The notes under the pieces: generated by a model
What the model was told of the DNA's origin: nothing
Seen by the model: the letters and a program-made list of their open reading frames with translations, nothing else
Databases searched by the model: none
DNA from: Acidimicrobiales bacterium
GTDB lineage: Bacteria > Actinomycetota > Acidimicrobiia > Acidimicrobiales > Iamiaceae
Assembly: GCA_030447445.1 (NCBI GenBank)
Contig: JAUJOW010000001.1
Span: 644,538 to 699,644 of the forward strand
DNA length: 55,107 nt
Reading direction: 5' to 3'
In this document: positions 19,908-27,977 of the stretch, one piece after another
Layout: each line of letters opens with the position of its first letter
How positions within the stretch are numbered: position 1 is the first letter of the stretch
Program-made: the position numbers and the translations under genes

Positions 19908-21094
19908 GCGGGCTCGAACTCCAAGGGGAGGGCATCGGCCTGGCGGATGCCGGTCGAGAAGTGGATGTCGACGCCATCGGGGATGCGGTAGTCGGGGATC
20001 CGGGCGTGGAGCTCCTCCAGGGCCACACGCAGCTCGAGCCGGGCGAGGTGCGCGCCCAGGCAGAGGTGGTGGCTGCCACCGAAGGCGAGGTGCCGGTTCG
20101 GGTTACGGCTGAAGTCGACACCAGCGTCGCCGAACTCGGCGTCGTCGTCGTTGGCGGCACCGATGACCAGCACGGCGCCGTCGCCGGCCTCGAGCTGCAC
20201 CCCGCGCATCTCGGAGTCCTCGGTCACCCTGCGGGCCACGACCATCACCGGGCTGAGCCACCGCAGCAGCTCCTCGACCGCGGAGGGAATGAGGGACGGA
20301 TCGTCGACCAGCTGGCGACGGTGCTCGGCGCGGGTGGCCAGGAAGTGGACCATGCAGTCGAGGGTGGCGGTGACCGTGTCGAGCCCGCCGAGGAGCAGCA
20401 GGTGGCTCATCCCCAGCAGCTCGGCTTCGCTCAGTGGGTGACCGTCGATCTTCGAATGGACGATCTTGGAGAACAGCTTGTCGTCGGGGGCGTTCCGGCA
20501 GCGTTCGATGGCACCGCGGAAGTAGTCGCTGATGGCGTGTGCGGTCTGGCCCCGGATGCGCTCGGCGCCGTCGAAGTCACCGGGGGCCACATCCGGTCTG
20601 ATCGTGTCGTCCCGCCACAGCAGGAAGAGCGGAAGGTCCGCCGGAGGTAGGCCCATCAAGGCCAGGAAGACCGCCGACGGCAGCGGCGTGGCCAGCTCTT
20701 CGTGGAAGTCGCAGGTGCCACGCGGCGCGAACCGGTCGATCAGCTCCCGCACGATGCGGCGAACCTCGGGCTCGAGCTTCTCGACCTCTCGCGGCACGAA
20801 CTGCGGGTTGAGCAGCCGGCGGTACTTGGTGTGCTGCGGCGGGTCGACCTCCAGGGGGATCAGCGGCTGGTCACCGAGGTGCAAGGTGTTCCCCGCCGAC
20901 GTGAAGCGCTCGGGGTGGCGCAGCGCCCAGCACACGTCGTCGTAGCGGCTGACGGCCACCGTGGCCTGGCCGCCCATGTCCGTCCGAGCGACCGGACACT
21001 CCCGGCGCAGGCGCCGGTACGTCGGATGGGGATCGTCGGCGACGGCCGGGGTGAACAACGCGTCGGCGGCGTCGGGCCGGTACGTGTCGGTCAT
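19904..21094 (-). CDS. Cytochrome P450
   Basis: A 396-residue P450, clearly different from the one at 14179. Heme motif FGGSHHLCLG has Cys345; the I-helix reads LLLLGGLDTVTATL, with the Asp-Thr pair; ExxR is ELLR. The ATG at 21094 is backed by a GGAGAGGA ribosome site. The frame is open upstream through the ADH gene without a stop, so the sequence as given predicts a 770-residue ADH-P450 fusion. Coupled downstream to the amidohydrolase by an ATGA overlap. Likely the second hydroxylase of the same pathway. Confidence 0.94.
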   Translation of the reverse strand: MTDTYRPDAADALFTPAVADDPHPTYRRLRRECPVARTDMGGQATVAVSRYDDVCWALRHPERFTSAGNTLHLGDQPLIPLEVDPPQHTKYRRLLNPQFVPREVEKLEPEVRRIVRELIDRFAPRGTCDFHEELATPLPSAVFLALMGLPPADLPLFLLWRDDTIRPDVAPGDFDGAERIRGQTAHAISDYFRGAIERCRNAPDDKLFSKIVHSKIDGHPLSEAELLGMSHLLLLGGLDTVTATLDCMVHFLATRAEHRRQLVDDPSLIPSAVEELLRWLSPVMVVARRVTEDSEMRGVQLEAGDGAVLVIGAANDDDAEFGDAGVDFSRNPNRHLAFGGSHHLCLGAHLARLELRVALEELHARIPDYRIPDGVDIHFSTGIRQADALPLEFEPA

Positions 21095-22195
21095 GTCCGT
21101 TCCTCTCCGAAACAGGGGGAAGACGATGAGGCTCCGAGCGACCTCGCCGGCGAGCATCGCCTGGATCGCATCGTTGATGTCGTCCAGGGCGATGCGCCGT
21201 GTGACGAGGCGTTCGAGGTCGAGCGCGCCGGCTCGGGCCAGGGCCACCACCCGCGGGATGTCGCGCGCTGGATCGGTTCGGCCGTAGACACACCCCTCGA
21301 CGCGCTTGGCTTCGGCCATCAGGTTCATCGCCGGGATCGACACGCGGTCGTCGGCGGCGCCCGCGCCCACGACGGTCACGGTCCCGCCGCGGCGTGCCAT
21401 CGCATAGGCCTGCTCGATGGTGCTCGACCGTCCGACCACCTCGACGGCGTGGTCGACTCCTCGCCCGCCGGTGAGCTCTCGCACCGCCACCACCGGATCG
21501 CCCGCGAACGCGTCCACCGTCTCCGTGGCGCCGTTGGCCACCGCCACATCGAGCTTGGCGGCGACCCGGTCGACAGCGATGATCCTCGCCGCGCCAGCCA
21601 GCCGGGCCCCTTGCACAGCGGCGAGCCCGACGCCGCCGCACCCGATGACAGCCACCGTGTCGCCGGGCGAGACACCAGCGGTGTTGACCACCGCGCCCAC
21701 ACCGGTCACCACCGCACACCCCAGGAGCGCAGCCAGCTCGAGCGGGAGGTCCGGATCGATCCGGATGGCGGCAGCCTCCGGGACCACGGTCTCCTCGGCG
21801 AACGTGCCCGTGCCGAGGCCGCACCACACCGGCTCCCCGTTGGCCGTCCCGTACGGCGCCGCGAACGCGTGGTCCATGCCGTGCTCGCACAGCTCGGCGC
21901 GGCCGGCCAGGCAGAAGAAGCAGCGCCGACACGGCGCCACCCACGACAGGACCACGTGATCGCCGACGGCCAGGCTCGTGACGCCCGGGCCCAGGTCGAT
22001 GACCACCCCGGCCCCCTCGTGACCGAGCACGGCCGGCGCAGCCTGGGGCATCGTGCCGTCCTGCAACGAGACGTCGGAGTGGCACACCCCGCTGGCGGTG
22101 AGGCGAACGGCCACCATGCCCTCCCCGGGCGGCGCCAGTACCACGTCCTCGACCTGCAACGGCGCGCCGACTTCGCGGAACACGGCAGCTCTCAC
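21095..22195 (-). CDS. Zinc-dependent alcohol dehydrogenase (no stop before P450)
   Basis: A medium-chain zinc alcohol dehydrogenase. Catalytic zinc ligands Cys38, His59 and Glu60 (GHEGAG) and structural zinc Cys89, 92, 95 and 103 are all present; the NAD fold shows VIGCGGVG. The natural C-terminus should be near ARSLIVF, about 11 codons before the P450 ATG, but no stop is found and the frame continues into the P450. A stop overlapping the P450 start (ATGA) exists one frame over. The GTG at 22195 overlaps the TetR stop by 4 nt. It would oxidise an alcohol made by the neighbouring P450s to an aldehyde, the ALDH substrate. Confidence 0.9.
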
Positions 22196-22854
22196 CGCAC
22201 CTCCCCTCTCGGGAGGAGCGCCGACCGGCAGAAGTCCCACAGCCGCGACGCCGACGTCGGGGTGTCCTCGCCGGGGGGGAACAGGACGGCGGCGTGCACG
22301 TGGGCGAGCACGGCCGTGAACAGCACCACGGCGTCGTGGCGGTCGACGGGCCGGATGTCGCCCGCCGCCGCCGCCCTGTTCAGCTCAGCTTCGAGCAGGT
22401 CGACCAGCGGCGCCAACGCCGCTCGAAGGTCCTCGGGCCGCCGTTCGCCGAGCCGCAGGTACTCCCGCACGAGCAGGGACGCGTAGCCCGAGCCGGTCAC
22501 GAGCAGGCCGCAGAGCTCGACCACGTAGCTGCGCAGCCGGTCGAGGGGCTCCGAGGCCGAGTCGACCGCCGCACCCAGGAGCTCGGCCCCGAGCCGTGCC
22601 TCCTCCTCGAACAGCGCCAACAGGAGCTCGTCCTTCCCGGCGAACTGGCGGTAGAAGCTGCGCAAGGAGACGTCGGCGAGCGTCGCCACCTCGGCCACCG
22701 TGAACTCCGCCGAGCCCCGCTCCGCCGCCAGCGCTCTGGCGGCGTCGACGAGGCGGCGGGCTCTCGCCGACGAGCGGCTCCGGGCCGCCGCCAGCGAACG
22801 GTCCAACGCCCGACCTTCCCAGGCCGGCGTCGCCTCCGATCCCTGCACGTGCAT
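22192..22854 (-). CDS. TetR family transcriptional regulator
   Basis: About 220 residues. A typical TetR helix-turn-helix lies near the N-terminus (FTVAEVATLADVSLRSFYRQF followed by GKDELLLALF), and the rest is a helical ligand-binding domain. The frame is open to a GTG at 22881, but that codon lies inside a perfect inverted repeat, so ATG 22854 is preferred. It heads the minus-strand ADH-P450 operon (4-nt overlap with ADH) and is divergent from the amidohydrolase gene at 22896, so it probably represses itself, the operon and the divergent gene until a pathway intermediate binds. Confidence 0.9.
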   Translation of the reverse strand: MHVQGSEATPAWEGRALDRSLAAARSRSSARARRLVDAARALAAERGSAEFTVAEVATLADVSLRSFYRQFAGKDELLLALFEEEARLGAELLGAAVDSASEPLDRLRSYVVELCGLLVTGSGYASLLVREYLRLGERRPEDLRAALAPLVDLLEAELNRAAAAGDIRPVDRHDAVVLFTAVLAHVHAAVLFPPGEDTPTSASRLWDFCRSALLPRGEVR

Positions 22855-22863
22855 CGCGGTATT

Positions 22864-22881
22864 GTGGCACGGCTGTGCCAC
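22864..22881. promoter_or_regulatory. Probable TetR operator in divergent promoter
   Basis: GTGGCAC-N4-GTGCCAC is a perfect 7+7 inverted repeat with 4 nt between. It overlaps a TATTGT hexamer (22860-22865) pointing towards the plus-strand gene and lies 9 nt before the TetR ATG. The AAGGAG ribosome site of the plus-strand gene follows directly. Confidence 0.65.
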
Positions 22882-22895
22882 CCAAGGAGCCTCGG

Positions 22896-24044
22896 ATGAC
22901 CAACGTCATCGACTGCGACCAGCACCTCTACGAGACCCGGACGGTATGGGGCGACCACATCGAGCCATCGCAACGCGACGAGGCGTTGGCCATCGTCGAC
23001 GGCGAGCTCGGCTACCCGTGGCTCACCTGGCGGGGGCGCGGGATCGAGCTGGCCGACGTCCAGATCCCCGGCAAACCGGCTGCGCTGGGCCGGCACCGGA
23101 ACCGGCGTCGAGAAGGGCTCTCCCCCGAGTACTCCTACGACGAGGCCCTTCCCGACGACTACTGGGAGCCAGCGGCACGGATCGGGCGGCTCGACGCCAT
23201 GGGCCTCGACGCCGCCGTGCTGTTCCCCAACTTCGGTCTCCTGTGGGAGCGGGCGCTGTCGGGATCGTTGCCCGCGCTCACCGCCAACATGGGTGCCTGG
23301 AACCGGTGGTGCACGATCGTGGCGGCCGAGGGCGGTGGCCGCCTCCACCCGGTGGCCCACCTCACGCTGCGGGACCCGTCATGGCTCGAGGAGCAGCTCC
23401 GCACCCTCGCCGCCGGCGGTGTGCGGCTTGCCATGATCGCCGCTGCCCCCGTCGCGGGACGGCCGCTGTCGCACCCGGACCACGACCGGGTGTGGTCGGC
23501 GTTCGTGGAGCACGGTGTGACGCCGGTCTTCCACGTCGGTGAGCAGCAGCGCGTTCGCCGACGGCTGGTACGCCGAACCGCCCGACAACTTCGTGTCCCC
23601 GCTCGACTCGGTGATGCTGTCGACGCCGCCGGCGCTGGCCGTCACCGACCTCATCGTCAACGGCAGCCTCGCCCGCCATCCCGAGCTGCGGGTCGGCATC
23701 ATCGAGCTGGGAGCCATGTGGGTGCCGGGCTACCTGATGATGCTCGACGGGGATGGGAGTTCACCAACCGGCTGAACGGTCGACCCCCCGCCGCCTTCGA
23801 CGGCCGACCGAGCGACTACTTCCGCCGTCAGGTGCGGGTCGCCGCCTTCTCCTACGAGCAGCCCGAACGCCTCGCCAGGGAGGCGGGGGACCTGTTCATG
23901 CTGTGCAGCGACTACCCCCACGCCGAGGGCACCAAGCACCCGGTGCCCGACTACACCGCCCGCGGTCTCGACCCATCGTCTTCGAGGCCGCTGTTCCGAG
24001 ACAACGCCTCGTTCCTCCTGGGACGCCCGTCTACGTTCACGTGA
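22896..24044 (+). CDS. Amidohydrolase family 2 protein (two frameshifts)
   Basis: PF04909-type amidohydrolase, about 382 residues after repair. It begins VIDCDQHLYETR with an Asp-x-His variant of the metal motif, has FHVGEQ in the middle and MLCSDYPHAEGTKHP near the end. Homology leaves the frame between about 23542 and 23751, where FADGWYAEPPDNFVSPLDS through VPGYLMMLDG lies in the +1 frame, then returns with WEFTNRLNG. One extra base (or two missing) near 23542 and one missing G in the GGGG at 23749-23752 explain this. The ATG at 22896 has an excellent AAGGAG site; it is divergent from the TetR gene across the operator. Related to, but not identical with, the gene at 18706. Confidence 0.8.
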   Translation: MTNVIDCDQHLYETRTVWGDHIEPSQRDEALAIVDGELGYPWLTWRGRGIELADVQIPGKPAALGRHRNRRREGLSPEYSYDEALPDDYWEPAARIGRLDAMGLDAAVLFPNFGLLWERALSGSLPALTANMGAWNRWCTIVAAEGGGRLHPVAHLTLRDPSWLEEQLRTLAAGGVRLAMIAAAPVAGRPLSHPDHDRVWSAFVEHGVTPVFHVGEQQRVRRRLVRRTARQLRVPARLGDAVDAAGAGRHRPHRQRQPRPPSRAAGRHHRAGSHVGAGLPDDARRGWEFTNRLNGRPPAAFDGRPSDYFRRQVRVAAFSYEQPERLAREAGDLFMLCSDYPHAEGTKHPVPDYTARGLDPSSSRPLFRDNASFLLGRPSTFT

Positions 24045-24233
24045 CGTGTCCGTGTCGAGTACGCCTGCCTGGACGGTTCGCCCTTCCCGGTGACCTTCGC
24101 CGATCCCTTAGATCTCGGGGTGCGGTGGGTGGTCGATCGCGAGCACGCGCCAGTGGCGATGACACCGCGGCGGGCGCGATCCGCGCCGCGTTCACCTCCT
24201 CCACGTGCGGTCACGGAGCGACGGAACGCCGCA

Positions 24234-25289
24234 TCAGTGGCCGATCGCTCGGGTGAGCAGGGTTCGACGGCTGCGTACCCCGGTCTTGGCGAAGATCGAC
24301 TTGAGATGGTCCTGGACCGTGTGCTCCGAGAGGAACATCCGATCCGCGATGTCGCGGGTGTCGGCGCCCGTCGCGAGATGCGTGAGCAGCTCGGCCTCAC
24401 GGTCGCTGAGCCCGCATGCCCGCACGTACAGACCGAGCCGTTCCGCTGGCGTGGCGGATTCGATGGTGACCGTGATGTCTCGCTCGTCGCGAGGGCCCGC
24501 TTCACCGATGCGGGCGGCGCGGAAGGTGACCCAAAGGCCGTTGGCCAGGTGGACGCGCGCGGACGGTGGGTGGTCATCGACGCCGGCCTCGACCGCCAGC
24601 AGCTGGGCGGCCACGTTGTACGCCCCGGCAGGGATCGGCTGGCGATCCGCGTCAGGCGGGACGAGGATCCGCAGGTACCGTTCCGTCTCAGGAGTCTGGG
24701 CTCTCACCTCCAGCTCCGGCGACAATACGAGGACAACCGGTCCGGTCCGAGTCTCGGCCGAGGTGGCGACGTCGAACGCGCGCGCCTGGCAACCGCGGAG
24801 CGCCTCGGTGACCGGCCTTGCGATCTCGGTCAGGAACTGCGCCTCGGCGTCGGTGAAGTGGGTTCCCGAGCCGATGCGCCAGATCTCGAGGAACGCCCAG
24901 CACCCGAACCGGTCGCGAAAGACCAGCGACGCCACATCGTTCACGCCATGTCCGGCAAGCAGCTCCCGCCACACCAAGCTGCGGTCCCGTTGATCGGCCG
25001 TCGCGGCGCGTAGAAGCCTGACGGGGACGTCGAGCTCCGTCCAGCGGTTGACCGACGTCAGGTACTTGAGTCGGATCTGTCGCGGCAGATCCGAGAGCCA
25101 CGGGACGTCTGCCAGGGGCGCGCACCCGACCTCGGTCTCGGGGTCCGTGAGCAGCCATGCGTAGGCATCGAACTCGACCGCACGACGGATCTCGTCGATC
25201 AGCGCCAGCCGCAACGCCCGTGCGTCGTCGTGTACGCCGCAGAGACGAATCACTCGCTCGACCGCCTTGGAGTGTGCGGTGGCGCGCAC
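24234..25289 (-). CDS. LuxR family transcriptional regulator
   Basis: About 351 residues. The C-terminal LuxR helix-turn-helix is clear: [20 protein letters not shown] then [20 protein letters not shown]. The N-terminal 250 residues look like a GAF-type sensory region ([13 protein letters not shown] and [11 protein letters not shown]), with no receiver-type phosphorylation site. This layout is common in actinobacterial stand-alone LuxR regulators. The GTG at 25289 is chosen over the open frame to 25445 because TACTGT ends 6 nt before it. It is divergent from a small gene at 25414, a likely target. The 189-nt gap at 24045-24233 shows no gene. Confidence 0.88.
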   Translation of the reverse strand: MRATAHSKAVERVIRLCGVHDDARALRLALIDEIRRAVEFDAYAWLLTDPETEVGCAPLADVPWLSDLPRQIRLKYLTSVNRWTELDVPVRLLRAATADQRDRSLVWRELLAGHGVNDVASLVFRDRFGCWAFLEIWRIGSGTHFTDAEAQFLTEIARPVTEALRGCQARAFDVATSAETRTGPVVLVLSPELEVRAQTPETERYLRILVPPDADRQPIPAGAYNVAAQLLAVEAGVDDHPPSARVHLANGLWVTFRAARIGEAGPRDERDITVTIESATPAERLGLYVRACGLSDREAELLTHLATGADTRDIADRMFLSEHTVQDHLKSIFAKTGVRSRRTLLTRAIGH

Positions 25290-25295
25290 GCATCG

Positions 25296-25301
25296 ACAGT
25301 A
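25296..25301 (-). promoter_or_regulatory. -10-like hexamer of LuxR gene
   Basis: TACTGT on the minus strand, 6 nt before GTG 25289. It decides the start codon and implies a leaderless mRNA. Confidence 0.5.
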
Positions 25302-25413
25302 CGCAGATCTGCGCTGTCGTCTCCGTGCGGCCAAGACCCCAGAAAGGTGGGATGGGCAGGGCCGAGCGTGCTCCATACCCTTCGAACGGACGGTCCCAGA
25401 AAGGAAAGCAGCC

Positions 25414-25701
25414 ATGGCGACACTCCACATCCAGCATCCGATCACCGACTTCGATACGTGGCTCTCCGCGTTCAGCCGCTTCGCCGACGCCCGCCGCCAG
25501 GCCGGTGTCCGAGCCCAGTGCGTCCGGCGTCCTGTCGACGATCCGAACTACGTGGTGGTCGACCTCGATTTCGATTCCACCGACGAAGCGTCGGCGTTCC
25601 GACGCTTCCTCGAGACTCATGTGTGGGGGATCGAAGGGAACGCACCGGCGCTGGCCGGAGCTCCCGAGACGATGATCCTGGTATCCACCGCGATGGAGTG
25701 A
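25414..25701 (+). CDS. Small ABM-like (dimeric alpha-beta barrel) protein
   Basis: A 95-residue protein. The pattern [20 protein letters not shown] followed by [18 protein letters not shown] and a helix with [10 protein letters not shown] looks like the antibiotic-biosynthesis-monooxygenase / dimeric alpha-beta barrel fold. No catalytic residue can be named. The ATG at 25414 has a strong ribosome site (AGAAAGGAAAG). Divergent from the LuxR regulator across 124 nt, so it may be its target. Two CCAGAAAGG copies occur in that gap (about 25339 and 25396), one being the ribosome site region. Function unknown. Confidence 0.65.
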   Translation: MATLHIQHPITDFDTWLSAFSRFADARRQAGVRAQCVRRPVDDPNYVVVDLDFDSTDEASAFRRFLETHVWGIEGNAPALAGAPETMILVSTAME

Positions 25702-25771
25702 CTACACACACCCGATGTGGCACGTCCCGCGGTTAGGCGGAGCTGACCCGCCGCCTTCGCCTTTCCTCGAG

Positions 25772-25845
25772 TCTGGCCGGTGGGATTCGAACCCACGACC
25801 CCCTGCTCCCAAAGCAGGTGCGCTACCAAGCTGCGCCACGGCCAG
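25772..25845 (-). tRNA. tRNA-Pro(TGG)
   Basis: On the minus strand a full cloverleaf can be drawn: acceptor CTGGCCG/CGGCCAG, D stem GCGC/GCGC, anticodon stem CCTGC/GCAGG with loop TTTGGGA (anticodon TGG), T stem GTGGG/CCCAC with loop TTCGAAT. The discriminator base is A and CCA is not encoded. TACGCT on the same strand at 25857-25862 is a suitable -10 box. Confidence 0.95.
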
Positions 25846-25871
25846 GCGCCGGAGCGAGCGTACCCGGGGCC

Positions 25872-25877
25872 TACGAT
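25872..25877 (+). promoter_or_regulatory. -10-like hexamer of VOC gene
   Basis: TACGAT, 6 nt before ATG 25884, in the divergent gap to tRNA-Pro. Confidence 0.45.
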
Positions 25878-25883
25878 CCGCCG

Positions 25884-26540
25884 ATGCGAGCTACGGGTGC
25901 CTCCATCGGCGACTTGGTGGTGGGAGACGATCCGGAGGCCTGGCGGGGGGCCGGCTTCACGGTGGACGACGACGGCACGTGCCGGCTCGGTTCGGTGCGG
26001 GTCCGACTGGCCGGTCGGGCCATCGCGAAGGGATTGCGGTCCTGGACGCTGCGCGACCTGCGCAACCCACCCCGCGACGGTGCCGTCGATGCCATCCCCA
26101 CCGGCGTCGAGCGCACCCCGCCGGCCGAGCCGGCGACCCATGCCAACGGCACCAGGCTGATCGACCACGTGGTGCTCATGACCCCCGACCGACCCCGCAC
26201 CGTCGCCGCCCTCGAAGCGGTGGGCCTCGAGGTCCGCCGGGTGCGACCCGCCGGCAGCACCTACGGGGCGCCGATGTCACAGACGTTCTTCCGGCTGGGG
26301 GAAGTCGTCCTCGAGGTGGTGGCCCCCGACGAGGTCGCCGAGGGTCCCGCCCGCTTCTTCGGTCTCGCCCTGACCGTCGACGATCTCGACGGCCTGGCCG
26401 CCCGCTCGGCCCACATCGGACGGGTGAAGGAGGCCGTGCAGCCCGGCCGCAGGATCGCCACCGTCGACCATCGAGCGCTCGGCCTGTCGGTGGCCGTCGC
26501 CCTCATGTCGCCCGAACCGGCCGCGAAACTCGACCACTAG
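25884..26540 (+). CDS. VOC (glyoxalase-fold) family protein
   Basis: A 218-residue protein. The second half (about 95-212) is a vicinal-oxygen-chelate module: LIDHVVLMTPDRPRTVAALEA, GLEVRRVRPAGS, SQTFFRLGEVVLEVVAPDE, then FGLALTVDDLDGLAA. The first half is a diverged copy without clear metal ligands. His residues in LIDHV and the Glu in LEVV fit the metal sites. Such domains act in dioxygenases, epimerases and resistance proteins; no substrate is evident. The ATG at 25884 follows a TACGAT hexamer. A small plus-strand operon continues with the genes at 26553 and 27165. Confidence 0.78.
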   Translation: MRATGASIGDLVVGDDPEAWRGAGFTVDDDGTCRLGSVRVRLAGRAIAKGLRSWTLRDLRNPPRDGAVDAIPTGVERTPPAEPATHANGTRLIDHVVLMTPDRPRTVAALEAVGLEVRRVRPAGSTYGAPMSQTFFRLGEVVLEVVAPDEVAEGPARFFGLALTVDDLDGLAARSAHIGRVKEAVQPGRRIATVDHRALGLSVAVALMSPEPAAKLDH

Positions 26541-26543
26541 GGT
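26538..26543 (+). promoter_or_regulatory. -10-like hexamer of hypothetical gene
   Basis: TAGGGT, starting in the stop codon of the VOC gene, ends 9 nt before the ATG at 26553. Confidence 0.4.
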
Positions 26544-26552
26544 CCCGCCGGC

Positions 26553-27158
26553 ATGCTCGACCATGTGTTCACCGACGCCATCGGCGCGCTGCGGGATGCG
26601 GTGGAGAGTGCCTTCCTCGAACGCCAGGCCTTCGAGGAGCGGTTCCAGGCCGACGTCCTGCTCGGCGATCTCACCTGGGAGACCTCCTACAGCCTGCCCG
26701 GCGAAGGGCTCCCGCCCCGGACACGGGCCGACATCAGCCTCGACTGGCCCACCTGGGCGCAGTCGGCCTACCGGTCGTGGTACATCGGAGAACCCTTCGA
26801 CGAGCCGCCCCGCATCGAGATCGAGATCGTCATGCGGGTGCAGCGGCTGGCCACCGCCCCCGATCCCACATCGGTGCTGGCGGTGCTCCCCCAGCACTCC
26901 TCCCCGATCGGCGACGAGCGCCTCGAGCGGTCCGGGCCGACCCTCGAGTCGGTGTTCGACGCCCAGCTCGACGACGCCCAGTACGCCATCGAGGTGAGCT
27001 ACGAGGGGTCCTATGAGGTCGACGAAGACGTGCTGGCCGACGGGTCGGTGCTGGACGACCACTTTGGAGCCATGGGCGGCTGGATCGCCTCCACGCTCGT
27101 GCGCCTCGGCGACCTCAAGTTCGACTTCCTTCCGCCCGAGGAACCCGACGAGAGCTGA
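26553..27158 (+). CDS. Hypothetical protein, conserved-looking
   Basis: A 201-residue acidic, soluble protein that I do not recognise. No signal peptide or membrane segment is visible. Notable stretches are ETSYSLPGEGLPPRTRADISL, a WPTWAQSAYRSWYIGE segment rich in Trp/Tyr, and a C-terminal FDFLPPEEPDES tail. Codon use matches the neighbours. It lies 12 nt after the VOC gene and 6 nt before the enoyl-CoA hydratase gene on the same strand, so it is probably co-expressed with them. Confidence 0.7.
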   Translation: MLDHVFTDAIGALRDAVESAFLERQAFEERFQADVLLGDLTWETSYSLPGEGLPPRTRADISLDWPTWAQSAYRSWYIGEPFDEPPRIEIEIVMRVQRLATAPDPTSVLAVLPQHSSPIGDERLERSGPTLESVFDAQLDDAQYAIEVSYEGSYEVDEDVLADGSVLDDHFGAMGGWIASTLVRLGDLKFDFLPPEEPDES

Positions 27159-27164
27159 GCCCCC

Positions 27165-27941
27165 ATGACCGATGTCGTCCTGCTCGAGGTGCGCGACCGC
27201 ATCGCCACCGTCACCCTCAACCGCCCTGAGGCCCGCAACGCCCTCTCGGTCGATGTGCTCCGAGCCCTGCCCCGAGTCATGGTCGATGCCGACGGCCGCG
27301 ACGACGTCGACGTCCTCGTCCTGACCGGTGCCGATCCGGCCTTCTGCGCCGGGCTCGACCTGAAGGAGCTCGGCTCCACCGGCGGACCCCTGCGCGAAGG
27401 TGACGCCGGCGCCGGCCGCGGCCCGTTCCCCACCGTCACCAAGCCGGTCATCGGCGCGATCAACGGGGCGGCGGTCACCGGTGGGTTCGAGCTGGCCCTC
27501 AACTGCGACTTCCTGGTCGCCTCGGAGCGGGCCCGCTTCGCCGACACCCACGCCCGGGTCGGCCTCCAGCCGGCCTGGGGCCTGTCGGTCCTGCTGCCCC
27601 AGGCGATCGGCGTACGTCGGGCTCGGGAGATGAGCGCCACCGGCAACTTCATCGACGCCCCCACGGCGATGGCGTGGGGCCTCGTCAACCACGTCGTCGC
27701 CCACGCCGACCTGCTGCCCTTCGCCCGCTCACTCGCCGCCGACATCGTCTCCAACGACCAGCCAGCCGTGCGCCGGCTGCTCACCACCTACCGCGAGGGG
27801 GCCGACGACCAGTTCGGTGATGCCTGGGTCCGTGAGCAGCGGGTGGCCCGGGAGTGGCAGGGCGACGGCGGCCTCGACCCCGCTGAGGTCGAACGCCGTC
27901 GCCAAGGCATCCTCACCCGAGGACGACAGCAGGCGACCTGA
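27165..27941 (+). CDS. Enoyl-CoA hydratase/isomerase family protein
   Basis: A 258-residue crotonase-fold protein. The two oxyanion-hole segments are AFCAGLDL (59-66) and NGAAVTGGFEL (100-110). Of the two catalytic glutamates of true hydratases, the first is kept (Glu109) but the second position reads THARVG, with His129 in place of Glu. Isomerases and other crotonase members often differ here, so hydratase activity should not be assumed. Acyl-CoA metabolism in the cytoplasm is the safe call. Third gene of the plus-strand run that starts at 25884. Confidence 0.9.
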   Translation: MTDVVLLEVRDRIATVTLNRPEARNALSVDVLRALPRVMVDADGRDDVDVLVLTGADPAFCAGLDLKELGSTGGPLREGDAGAGRGPFPTVTKPVIGAINGAAVTGGFELALNCDFLVASERARFADTHARVGLQPAWGLSVLLPQAIGVRRAREMSATGNFIDAPTAMAWGLVNHVVAHADLLPFARSLAADIVSNDQPAVRRLLTTYREGADDQFGDAWVREQRVAREWQGDGGLDPAEVERRRQGILTRGRQQAT

Positions 27942-27977
27942 CCGATCGCCTGGCTCGGCCGATGGGACACTGCGGTA

